Positions 1-6,956 of a DNA stretch of 7,382 nt are shown here, one piece after another. The stretch lies in the NCBI GenBank assembly GCA_002426575.1, contig DIRE01000080.1, forward strand, positions 77,196 to 84,577. Reading direction: 5' to 3'. This stretch comes from Clostridiaceae bacterium UBA5444 (lineage in GTDB: Bacteria > Bacillota > Clostridia > Clostridiales > Oxobacteraceae). The notes beneath the pieces are model-generated. The model did not search any database. It was not told the DNA's origin and saw only the letters and a program-made list of their open reading frames with translations. The position numbers and the translations under genes were made by a program. How positions within the stretch are numbered: the stretch's first letter is position 1; each line of letters opens with the position of its first letter.

Positions 1-48
1 ACAATAGTCTCTTTTATGTTTAATTAAGGTACTTAAAGAAATGCCCAA
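1..48 (-). CDS. Possible divergent gene, 5' end only (partial)
   Basis: On the minus strand a TTG codon at 48-46 opens a frame with no stop for all 16 codons to the window edge, reading MGISLSTLIKHKRDYC if TTG is read as Met. It is preceded by an excellent Shine-Dalgarno sequence, GAAAGGAGTGAT on the minus strand (plus 49-60). The spacing to the TTG is short, about 4 bases after GGAG, which is a mild objection. No function can be read from 16 residues. The position, divergent from an inducible-looking catabolic operon, is a common place for the operon's own regulator, but that is inference from context only. A chance open stretch is possible in so short a piece. Confidence 0.35.
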   Translation of the reverse strand, partial: MGISLSTLIKHKRDYC

Positions 49-122
49 ATCACTCCTTTCAAAAAAGTTAAAATCTTTAGAAAAGTCAAGAAAAGCATGA
101 AATTAGTCGCAATATGACAGAT

Positions 123-143
123 AATACCCGATATTATGGTATT
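123..143. promoter_or_regulatory. Inverted repeat upstream of the promoter, possible operator
   Basis: AATACC at 123-128 is the exact reverse complement of GGTATT at 138-143, separated by 9 bases. The dyad ends 7 bases before the -35 hexamer at 151, a position suited to an activator or to a regulator shared with a divergent gene. It is too weak to be a terminator and no T-run follows. With 6-bp arms in AT-rich DNA, chance occurrence is a real alternative. Confidence 0.35.
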
Positions 144-150
144 TATAGCG

Positions 151-179
151 TTGATGAAGTTTCTATAATTTACTATAAT
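151..179 (+). promoter_or_regulatory. Sigma-A type promoter of the five-gene operon
   Basis: The -35 element TTGATG (151-156) is separated by exactly 17 bases from a perfect -10 element TATAAT (174-179). Transcription would begin near 185-187, giving a leader of roughly 32 bases before the ATG at 218. An 8-bp perfect palindrome, GTCCGGAC (191-198), lies just downstream of the predicted start site and could be an operator. The leader is too short for a riboswitch. A second TATAAT at 164-169 is badly spaced from this -35 element (7 bases) and is not preferred. Confidence 0.7.
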
Positions 180-217
180 GTAATTAGGATGTCCGGACTA
201 CTCTTTGGAGGGATCTT

Positions 218-1951
218 ATGAACAAATCGCTAAGAAGCATAGAAAAAAGTCTTAAAAGTAATATAAACGAAAGCATCACGGCATATGAATGGCATTCGTC
301 TATAGTGCTAGAAGGTAGGGTTAAATCATGGGATGATGTAATATTAGCAGGAAAATTAAGCGCCAACAAAGGATATAAAGGTGTAGTAAATAAAATTGAA
401 GTAGATGGGCTTAAAATACCTGACATTGCCAAGCCAGGTATCAGGGACAGTTCACTCAATCATACCAAAGTTGACGTTCTTATTATAGGTGGAGGAATAA
501 TAGGCTGTTCTATTGCAAGAGAATTGTCAAAATGGGACATATCAATACTTCTTGTGGATAAAGAAGAAGACATTGCAATGCATACATCATCAAGGAATGA
601 TGGAATGGCTCACCCAGGTATTGAACCTAAACCAGGATCTAAAAAGGCATTATACAATGTAAAAGGAAATATGATGTATACCCAAGTTTCAAAAGAATTG
701 AATATTCCTTTTAATAGAACAGGCTCTATTGTTTTATTTGATAAAAAATGGGTTAAATATGCATATCCAATTATAATTGCTAGAGCCAAAAAGAATGGTG
801 TTAAAGGGGTGGAAATTTTATCAAAGGAAGAAATTAAAAAGAGAGAAAAATATGTAACTGATGAAATAGAAGGCGCAATACATTTTTCATCTACTGGGAT
901 ACTATCGCCTTATAAAACAACCATTGCATACGGAGAAAATGCTGTGGAAAATGGTGCAAAAATTTCTCTAAACACTATTGTACTTTCAATTAAAAGAGAA
1001 GGGAACACCATAGTATCTGTCGAAACAAATCGGGGGACAGTTCACCCTAAGGTGGTCATTAACGCTGCAGGAATATATGCGGATAAAATAGCTGACATGG
1101 CTAATGATCAATTTTTCACAATACATCCTAGAAAAGGTGAAACAATAATTTTTGATAAGAAAAAAGGCTATCTTATAAATTCAGTAGTAGCAAAACCAAC
1201 TTTAGATTTCAAAAAGACAAATTCAAAAGGTGGGGGCCTTGTTAAAACAGTCGATGGAAATATACTTGTAGGCCCAGATGCCTATGAACAACCATTTAGA
1301 GAAGATTATTCAACTAATAGAGAAAATATAGAAGCAATAATAAAAAAGCACCTACCTACGCTACCTAATCTTAAACCTTCTGACGCAATAACTTATTATG
1401 GTGGCACAAGAGCAGCGACATATGAAGAAGATTTCATAATAGAAAAATCAGAGTATGTTGATAATCTTGTATACGCAGCAGGAATACAATCCCCAGGTTT
1501 TGCATCAGCGCCTGCAATTGCAGAAGAAATTGAAAAAATAACATGTTCAATACTTTCAAATGTCATAGAGCTTAGAAAAAAACAAAATTGGAACCCATAT
1601 AGAAAGGCAATACCAGATTTCCGAAAAATGAGCGTGGAAGAAAGAAATATATTTATTAAAGAAAATCCTGCTTATGGAGAGATCATATGCAGATGTGAGG
1701 AAGTAAGCAGAGGGGAAATAATAGATGCAATACATTCGCCTATACCAATTAAGACTGTAGATGGAATAAAAAGAAGGGTAAGACCTGGTATGGGAAGGTG
1801 TCAAGGCGGGTTCTGTATGCCTCTTGTAATGGATATTATAGAAAAAGAGACCAATACTGATATGTTATCTATAACTAAAAAAGGTGGTTCATCAAATATT
1901 TTAGTTGGGAAGACAAAGAAGCAGGGGGTAGGGAAAAATGAGAAGCTATGA
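218..1951 (+). CDS. GlpA/LhgO-type FAD-dependent oxidoreductase with BON-like N-terminus and C-terminal [2Fe-2S] domain
   Basis: A 577-residue soluble flavoprotein, probably a glycerol-3-phosphate or 2-hydroxy-acid dehydrogenase. Residues about 4-62 look like a BON domain (VLEGRVKS near 30-37, GVVNKIEV at 55-62). The FAD Rossmann motif G-x-G-x-x-G is at 91-96, and a DAO-family segment TSSRNDGMAHPG at 123-134 resembles the LhgO/GlpA substrate loop. GGTRAATYEEDF starts at 395 and GIQSPG at 422. A BFD-like Fer2 domain closes the protein: Cys491-x-Cys493, 34 residues, then Cys528-x4-Cys533, expected to hold a [2Fe-2S] cluster. E. coli GlpA is about 542 residues; the surplus is mostly the N-terminal extension. 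GGAGGG at 207-212 stands 5 bases before the ATG and supports this start, so the extension is translated. The gene overlaps the next by 14 bases. Electrons probably pass through the cluster to the gene 2 protein. The fold is certain, the substrate is not. Confidence 0.85.
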   Translation: MNKSLRSIEKSLKSNINESITAYEWHSSIVLEGRVKSWDDVILAGKLSANKGYKGVVNKIEVDGLKIPDIAKPGIRDSSLNHTKVDVLIIGGGIIGCSIARELSKWDISILLVDKEEDIAMHTSSRNDGMAHPGIEPKPGSKKALYNVKGNMMYTQVSKELNIPFNRTGSIVLFDKKWVKYAYPIIIARAKKNGVKGVEILSKEEIKKREKYVTDEIEGAIHFSSTGILSPYKTTIAYGENAVENGAKISLNTIVLSIKREGNTIVSVETNRGTVHPKVVINAAGIYADKIADMANDQFFTIHPRKGETIIFDKKKGYLINSVVAKPTLDFKKTNSKGGGLVKTVDGNILVGPDAYEQPFREDYSTNRENIEAIIKKHLPTLPNLKPSDAITYYGGTRAATYEEDFIIEKSEYVDNLVYAAGIQSPGFASAPAIAEEIEKITCSILSNVIELRKKQNWNPYRKAIPDFRKMSVEERNIFIKENPAYGEIICRCEEVSRGEIIDAIHSPIPIKTVDGIKRRVRPGMGRCQGGFCMPLVMDIIEKETNTDMLSITKKGGSSNILVGKTKKQGVGKNEKL

Positions 1952-3200
1952 TGTTGTGGTATTAGGAGCGGGGCCTGCAGGACTTGCAGCAGGGCTTTCA
2001 TCCCATAAATCAGGGGCTAAAACTTTAATTATTGAGAGGGAAGCAAGAACTGGTGGGATATTAAAGCAATGTATTCATGACGGATTTGGGCTTATTAAAT
2101 TTAAACAGAAGCTATCAGGGCCTGAATATGCTGAAAGGTATATTAAAATGGTTCATGATGAAGATATACCTGTTATGACATCTACTTTTGTATTAGATGT
2201 TAAAAAGGAAGATGAAATATTTAGATTGACATTAATCAATAAAGAAAATGGTATGTTTGATATTTTATCTAGGGCTCTTATACTTGCAAATGGGTGTAGG
2301 GAAAGAACTGCAAAGCAGGTATTTATCCATGGAACAAGGGCGGCAGGAGTCTATACTGCAGGTACAGCTCAATATTTTGTAAATATAATGGGATACCTAC
2401 CTTGCAAGCGGTGTGTAATACTTGGGAGTGGTGATATTGGCTTAATTATGGCTCGAAGGCTAACCCTTGAAGGGGCTGAGGTTTTAGGCGTTTATGAGGC
2501 AAAACCAAATCCATCAGGTTTAAGCAGAAATATTGTTCAGTGTCTCGAAGATTTCTCTATTCCTCTTCACTTATCTCACACTATAACGAGAATAATAGGA
2601 GATTCTAGAGTTGAAGCTGTTGAAATCTGTGAAGTTGATGAAAATATGACACCTATAATTGGCACTGAAGAAATTATAGAATGTGACGGGGTAATATTAT
2701 CTGTAGGTTTAATACCAGAGAATGAAATCGCAGAAAAACTAAAGCTAAAAATAGATAATGCAACTAAAGGACCTTACGTAGACCAAAATTTTATGACAAC
2801 TTTAAATGGAGTATTTTCATGTGGAAATGCTCTTCATGTAAATGATTTAGTTGATTATGTGTCTGAAAGTGGGGAATATGCAGGAAAGTATGCAGCAGAA
2901 TATTGTAGGCAAAAAGAGAGTAGGAAACTAATACCTATTAAGGTTCAGAAAGACAAGTTTTTATATGCTGTTCCACAATTTATAAATAAAGAAGCAGAGA
3001 ATAATGAGGTTGTTGTATACTATAGGTCAAAATATGTAGAAGAAAAGCCTAGAGTACAGATAAAAAGTGGAAACAATGTGTTATTTGATAAAAAATATAG
3101 AAAGTTAAAGCCACCTGAAATGCAGAGAGCACTTCTAAAACTATCAAAGGATACGGTTGATGGATTAGAAGAGGTTAATATAATTATGGGGGAGGAGTGA
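1938..3200 (+). CDS. GlpB-like NAD(P)/FAD-dependent oxidoreductase
   Basis: A 420-residue flavoprotein of the Pyr_redox_2 type. It has an N-terminal FAD Rossmann motif (Gly10-x-Gly12-x-x-Gly15), a second nucleotide motif for NAD(P) at Gly163-x-Gly165-x-x-Gly168, and a C-terminal FAD contact segment around Cys295-Gly-Asn followed by HVNDLVDYVSE. The segment QCIHDGFG (Cys45) is typical of the relatives found beside GlpA-like and DUF1667 genes. Its length is close to E. coli GlpB (about 419), and I infer the same role: accepting electrons from the gene 1 [2Fe-2S] protein. Here the acceptor could be NAD(P)+ rather than a membrane quinone. An unusual Cys156-x-x-Cys159 pair sits just before the NAD motif. 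The start overlaps gene 1 by 14 bases, with an AGGGGG element at 1923-1928, so translation is probably coupled. No signal peptide or membrane segment is visible. Confidence 0.85.
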   Translation: MRSYDVVVLGAGPAGLAAGLSSHKSGAKTLIIEREARTGGILKQCIHDGFGLIKFKQKLSGPEYAERYIKMVHDEDIPVMTSTFVLDVKKEDEIFRLTLINKENGMFDILSRALILANGCRERTAKQVFIHGTRAAGVYTAGTAQYFVNIMGYLPCKRCVILGSGDIGLIMARRLTLEGAEVLGVYEAKPNPSGLSRNIVQCLEDFSIPLHLSHTITRIIGDSRVEAVEICEVDENMTPIIGTEEIIECDGVILSVGLIPENEIAEKLKLKIDNATKGPYVDQNFMTTLNGVFSCGNALHVNDLVDYVSESGEYAGKYAAEYCRQKESRKLIPIKVQKDKFLYAVPQFINKEAENNEVVVYYRSKYVEEKPRVQIKSGNNVLFDKKYRKLKPPEMQRALLKLSKDTVDGLEEVNIIMGEE

Positions 3201-3203
3201 TTT

Positions 3204-3575
3204 ATGAAATATATTACATGCATTATTTGCCCTAATAGCTGTGAGATGGAGGTTAAAGAAGGGAAAAATGGAATAGGGGTTTGTGGAAATATATGCAAAA
3301 GGGGTGAAGAGTTTGCCATAAAAGAGATTAATAATCCAACTAGAAGCATATGTACAACTGTTAAGACAACCTATAGTGAGATGCCTATGCTTCCCGTAAG
3401 AACAGATGGAGAAATACCCTTGAGCTATATCTTTCCATTAATGAATATAATAAACCAGAAGGTAATTGATCACCCTGTACACAGTGGAGAAGTAATAATT
3501 GAAAATGTATTAGAAACAGGGGTAAATGTAATATCATCATCGGATATGTATTATTTTATTGAGGAGGTAAAATAA
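3204..3575 (+). CDS. DUF1667 cysteine-motif protein
   Basis: A 123-residue protein matching the DUF1667 pattern. It begins with Cys6-x2-Cys9-x3-Cys13 (CIICPNSC), followed by Cys27-x3-Cys31 (VCGNICKRG), then a P-T-R-S-I segment with a sixth cysteine at 50, and a C-terminal part with a VRTDGEIPLSYIFP-like stretch. The cysteine spacing suggests an iron-sulfur cluster or a zinc site; the family's biochemical role is not established to my knowledge. It commonly sits beside GlpA- and GlpB-like genes in anaerobes, where it may be a third subunit occupying the place of GlpC, although it lacks GlpC's length and its two ferredoxin-type motifs. The ribosome site GGGGGAGGAG (3188-3197) is strong and overlaps the end of gene 2, whose stop is 3 bases before this ATG. 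Confidence 0.85.
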   Translation: MKYITCIICPNSCEMEVKEGKNGIGVCGNICKRGEEFAIKEINNPTRSICTTVKTTYSEMPMLPVRTDGEIPLSYIFPLMNIINQKVIDHPVHSGEVIIENVLETGVNVISSSDMYYFIEEVK

Positions 3576-5137
3576 TGGGTCATGGACTGATATTGTCTAT
3601 TGATTGTGGTACCCAGAGCATTAGAGCGCTATTGTTTGATGATAAAGGAAATTTAATAGCAAAAGAGAAGAGAGAGTTTGAACCTTATTATTCTAACTAT
3701 CCAGGGTGGGCGGAACAGAATACTAAAGTTTATTGGGAATCATGCTGTGATGTGTGTCAAAAAGTCAAACAGAAAAATCCTGATGAATGGGATAGGATAA
3801 TGGGCGTTACAGTAACAACACAGAGGGACACATGTGTTGTGGTAGATAGAGACGGAAACCCACTAAGACCCGCTATAATATGGCTAGACCAAAGGATGGC
3901 GGCCTGTTCTGAACCTTTGCCCGTATTAAATAATATTGCATTTTCAGCAGTAGGTATGCAACGAACAGTAAATATGACGAGAAAAAAGAGTAAAGCAAAC
4001 TGGATAAGAGAGAATGAACCTGATATATGGAATAAAACATATAAGTTTTTATTATTGTCAGGATTTTTTACAATGAAACTTACTGGAAAGTTCATAGATT
4101 CTGCAGCTAGCCAGATTGGGCATATACCTTTTGATCATAAAAATAGAAATTGGCCAAAGTCTAAAAAGGATTATAGATGGTCTGTATTTGGAATTGAGAA
4201 AGACAAGCTTCCGGACCTTGTAGAACCTGGGGTAACTATTGCCTATATAACTGAAGAAGCATCGAATCTTACTGGAATAAAGCAAGGACTACCACTTATT
4301 GCTTCAGGGTCTGATAAAGGTTGTGAAACCTTAGGAGTTGGATGCGTAGATAGGCATACGGCTAGTTTGAGCTTTGGTACAACAGCTACGATTCAAGTTG
4401 CATCAGATTTCTATTTTGAACCAATAAGGTTTATGCCATCTTACATTGCAGCTTTACCAGGGTTTTACAATCCTGAGATAGAAATATTCAGAGGATACTG
4501 GATGATAAGCTGGTTTAAACAGGAATTTGCAGTAAGAGAAATGATAGAGGCTGAAAGGACAGGAGTTTCTCCTGAAGAACTTTTAAATGCTAGATTAAAA
4601 GAGATACCGCCAGGATCTCAAGGGTTAATACTTACGCCTTATTGGGGGCCAGGCCTTAAGATGCCAGAAGCAAAAGGATCGATAATAGGTTTTGGAGACG
4701 TACATACTAGGGCACACATATATAGGGCAATTATAGAAGGTATTAATTACGCATTGCTTGAAGGCATGGAAGACATAGAAAAACGATCAGGAAATAAAAT
4801 TAAGGTAAAAAAGCTAATGGCTTCAGGAGGGGGCTCTCAAAGCGATACCATATGCCAGATTACATCAGATATGTTTAACCTTCCTGTTTATAAAGGCCAA
4901 ACCCATGAGACGTCTGGCTTAGGGGCAGCTATTAATGGATTTATTGGGATGGGGGTTTATAAAACATATAAAGAAGCTGCAGATAATATGGTTCATTACA
5001 GTAAGAAATTTACGCCTAATAAAGAATGTGTTGGTGTATATAAGCATTTATATAGCAGAGTGTATAAAAAAGTATATCCTAAGCTTAAATGCCTTTATAA
5101 AGAAATACAGTGTGTAACTAACTATCCAGAGCTTTAA
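3575..5137 (+). CDS. FGGY-family carbohydrate (polyol or ketose) kinase
   Basis: A 520-residue cytoplasmic kinase of the FGGY family, which transfers phosphate from ATP to a sugar or polyol. The N-terminal phosphate motif is SIDCGTQS (Asp10). The substrate-side motif TTQRDT places Arg84-Asp85 where glycerol kinase has Arg83-Glu84, and Trp103 in IIWLDQR matches the glycerol-kinase Trp. The probable catalytic base is Asp247 in GSDKG, close to Asp245 of E. coli GlpK. The C-terminal FGGY signature runs from about GSIIGFGD through HTRAHIYRAIIEG, and ASGGGSQSD (from 416) is the ATP-binding loop. The family fits GlpK, xylulokinase and several relatives. The segment around 130-140 (TRKKSKANWI) is closer to xylulokinase-type proteins than to GlpK, so the substrate remains open. 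The ATG overlaps the gene 3 stop (TAATG), with GAGGAGGT at 3561-3568, indicating translational coupling. Confidence 0.88.
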   Translation: MGHGLILSIDCGTQSIRALLFDDKGNLIAKEKREFEPYYSNYPGWAEQNTKVYWESCCDVCQKVKQKNPDEWDRIMGVTVTTQRDTCVVVDRDGNPLRPAIIWLDQRMAACSEPLPVLNNIAFSAVGMQRTVNMTRKKSKANWIRENEPDIWNKTYKFLLLSGFFTMKLTGKFIDSAASQIGHIPFDHKNRNWPKSKKDYRWSVFGIEKDKLPDLVEPGVTIAYITEEASNLTGIKQGLPLIASGSDKGCETLGVGCVDRHTASLSFGTTATIQVASDFYFEPIRFMPSYIAALPGFYNPEIEIFRGYWMISWFKQEFAVREMIEAERTGVSPEELLNARLKEIPPGSQGLILTPYWGPGLKMPEAKGSIIGFGDVHTRAHIYRAIIEGINYALLEGMEDIEKRSGNKIKVKKLMASGGGSQSDTICQITSDMFNLPVYKGQTHETSGLGAAINGFIGMGVYKTYKEAADNMVHYSKKFTPNKECVGVYKHLYSRVYKKVYPKLKCLYKEIQCVTNYPEL

Positions 5138-5198
5138 GCTTTAGATTTTAGCTATAAGAAGATGATATATGACAAAAATTTTATAGGAGGTTTTATAA

Positions 5199-6935
5199 AT
5201 GTCAAAAAAGGAAGATGCCGAATTTTACCCAGATTGGTGCGAAGAGGCTCCACCAGAAGAAAGTTATAGATCTATATTAAAATGGGGAGACCCAAACGAA
5301 TTTAAGCACCCTAATAAGAAGTTATATAAATTAATGAAGCAAGTCTTTGAAATGACAGATGATGATTTTAAAACCACACAGAAGATGGGGCTTGAGAAGG
5401 TTTCATATAATAAATCTATAAATTTAAGTAAAGAGCAAATAAAGGTATTTGAAAATATAGTAGGAAGTGAAAATGTAAAAAAGGATGATTATTCACGACT
5501 GCAAATAGCTTATGGGAAAACCATGATTGATTTAATGAGACTAAGAGAGGGCATCGTTGAAAACGTACCAGATATTGTAATTCATCCAAGAAGCAAAGAA
5601 GATATTGAGAAGATAGTTAAATATTGCAATGAGCAAAAGATACCTGTATATGTATATGGCGGAGGATCTTCAGTTACCCGTGGGGTAGAATGTGTCAAAG
5701 GCGGAGTTTCCCTTGATATGAGAGTTCATATGAACAAGGTTTTAAAGTTTAATGAAGAAAACCAAACTATAACAGTAGAAGCTGGAATGTCAGGGCCTGA
5801 TCTTGAGAAAACGCTCAATAATGCACAAAAATTATTTAATGCTAAAAGAGCATACACCTGTGGACACTTTCCCCAATCATTTGAATATTCAGCCGTTGGA
5901 GGATGGGTTGTTACAAGAGGTGCAGGGCAGAACTCGACATATTTTGGCAAAATAGAAGATATAGTAATCTGCCAAGAGTATGTAACACCTGTAGGAATAA
6001 TAAAAACAGATGAATATCCTGCAGTTGCAACAGGCCCTTCAATAGATGAAATAATGATGGGCAGCGAAGGGACTTTTGGAGTTTTAATTTCAGCTACTCT
6101 AAAGATTTTTAGATATATGCCTGAAAACCAGAGAAAGTTTAGCTATATTTTCAAAACATGGGAAGATGGAAGAAATGCCACTAGGGAAATAATGCAGGCA
6201 CAATTTGGATACCCTTCGGTATTTAGGTTATCTGACCCCGAGGAGACGGATATCGCAATGAAACTTTATGGTGTTGAAGGTACACCTGTTGATAAAATAA
6301 TGAGTTTAAGGGGCTACAAAACAGGGCAAAGATGTCTTATGCTAGGATTTACTGATGGGGAAAAAAGGTTTACAAAGGTTGTAAAAAAGAATATAAATAA
6401 AATATGCAAAAAGTATGGAGCAATGTATACGACAGGCTATGTAACAGAAGGATGGGAAAAAGGAAGGTTTAAAGATCCTTATATGCGAGAAGACCTCCAA
6501 GACTATGGAATCATGACAGATACTTTAGAATGTGCAGTATCATGGGATAAGATGGAATATGTATATGAGGGAGTAAGAAAGTATTGTAAAAGCAGACCTA
6601 ATACAATATGTATGACTCATATATCCCACTTTTATCCTCAAGGAGCAAACCTCTATTTTATATTTATAGCTAAAATAAATGAAATAGATGAATACCTCAC
6701 ATACCAATATGGAATATTAGACAACATACAAAAATATGGCGCAGCAATGAGTCACCACCATGGTATCGGCAAAATGACAGCTCCATGGCTCGAGGGCCAA
6801 ATAGGTAAAAACCAAATGGATGTATTTAGAGCATTAAAAAGGCACTTTGACCCTAACGGCATAATGAACCCAGGCGGTACCATTGGCCTAGACCAGGGAC
6901 AGTTCATTGACCCAAGGCACAACAAAGCGAAATAA
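5199..6935 (+). CDS. AGPS-like FAD-binding oxidase-fold protein (alkyldihydroxyacetonephosphate synthase family)
   Basis: A 578-residue protein of the FAD_binding_4 (PCMH) plus FAD-oxidase C-terminal architecture. After about 120 residues of N-terminal region, PDIVIHPRSKEDI opens the FAD domain. The pyrophosphate loop is GGGSSVTRG (154-162). CGHFPQSFEYSAVGGW (221-236) and MGSEGTFGV (287-295) follow the AGPS pattern closely. Arg343 in FRLSDP corresponds to the AGPS arginine mutated in human RCDP type 3, and Tyr486 in NLYFIF to its active-site tyrosine region. Ser-His519-His520-His521-Gly-Ile-Gly-Lys is the AGPS triple-His motif; glycolate and D-lactate dehydrogenases have a single-His version. 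AGPS swaps the acyl group of acyl-DHAP for a fatty alcohol without net redox. Whether this protein does so is unproven; a dehydrogenase role is the main alternative. No signal peptide or targeting tail is seen. AGGAGG at 5185-5190, 8 bases before the ATG, supports the start. The 61-base gap before it contains no convincing promoter or terminator. Confidence 0.8.
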   Translation: MSKKEDAEFYPDWCEEAPPEESYRSILKWGDPNEFKHPNKKLYKLMKQVFEMTDDDFKTTQKMGLEKVSYNKSINLSKEQIKVFENIVGSENVKKDDYSRLQIAYGKTMIDLMRLREGIVENVPDIVIHPRSKEDIEKIVKYCNEQKIPVYVYGGGSSVTRGVECVKGGVSLDMRVHMNKVLKFNEENQTITVEAGMSGPDLEKTLNNAQKLFNAKRAYTCGHFPQSFEYSAVGGWVVTRGAGQNSTYFGKIEDIVICQEYVTPVGIIKTDEYPAVATGPSIDEIMMGSEGTFGVLISATLKIFRYMPENQRKFSYIFKTWEDGRNATREIMQAQFGYPSVFRLSDPEETDIAMKLYGVEGTPVDKIMSLRGYKTGQRCLMLGFTDGEKRFTKVVKKNINKICKKYGAMYTTGYVTEGWEKGRFKDPYMREDLQDYGIMTDTLECAVSWDKMEYVYEGVRKYCKSRPNTICMTHISHFYPQGANLYFIFIAKINEIDEYLTYQYGILDNIQKYGAAMSHHHGIGKMTAPWLEGQIGKNQMDVFRALKRHFDPNGIMNPGGTIGLDQGQFIDPRHNKAK

Positions 6936-6956
6936 ATGAATAAATGTGAATAAATA

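Noticed and set aside
62..100. TTGAC-like sequence on the minus strand as a promoter for the divergent gene
   Set aside because: TTGACT is present, but no reasonable -10 hexamer occurs 16-18 bases further on.
184..459. Minus-strand open frame of 91 codons across the operon start
   Set aside because: It lies opposite the promoter leader and gene 1, has no convincing ribosome site, and its composition is that of a reverse shadow of coding DNA.
3020..3349. Minus-strand open frame of 109 codons across the gene 2/gene 3 junction
   Set aside because: It overlaps two well-supported family members on the other strand, and the translation is the hydrophobic/serine-rich type expected from antisense of Lys/Glu-rich coding sequence.
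3757..4285. Two overlapping minus-strand open frames inside the kinase gene
   Set aside because: Both are antisense to conserved FGGY kinase sequence and have no supporting start signals.
4935..5117. Plus-strand 60-codon frame inside the end of the kinase gene
   Set aside because: It lies wholly within the kinase in another frame, and the kinase reading is conserved across this part.
5138..5198. Possible second promoter or terminator between the kinase and AGPS-like genes
   Set aside because: The gap is AT-rich but has no well-spaced -35/-10 pair and no stem followed by T residues; only the ribosome site is clear.
5199..6935. Firm naming of gene 5 as an ether-lipid synthase
   Set aside because: Motifs support the family, but the partner enzymes for acyl-DHAP and fatty alcohol supply are not in the window, so the reaction cannot be assigned.
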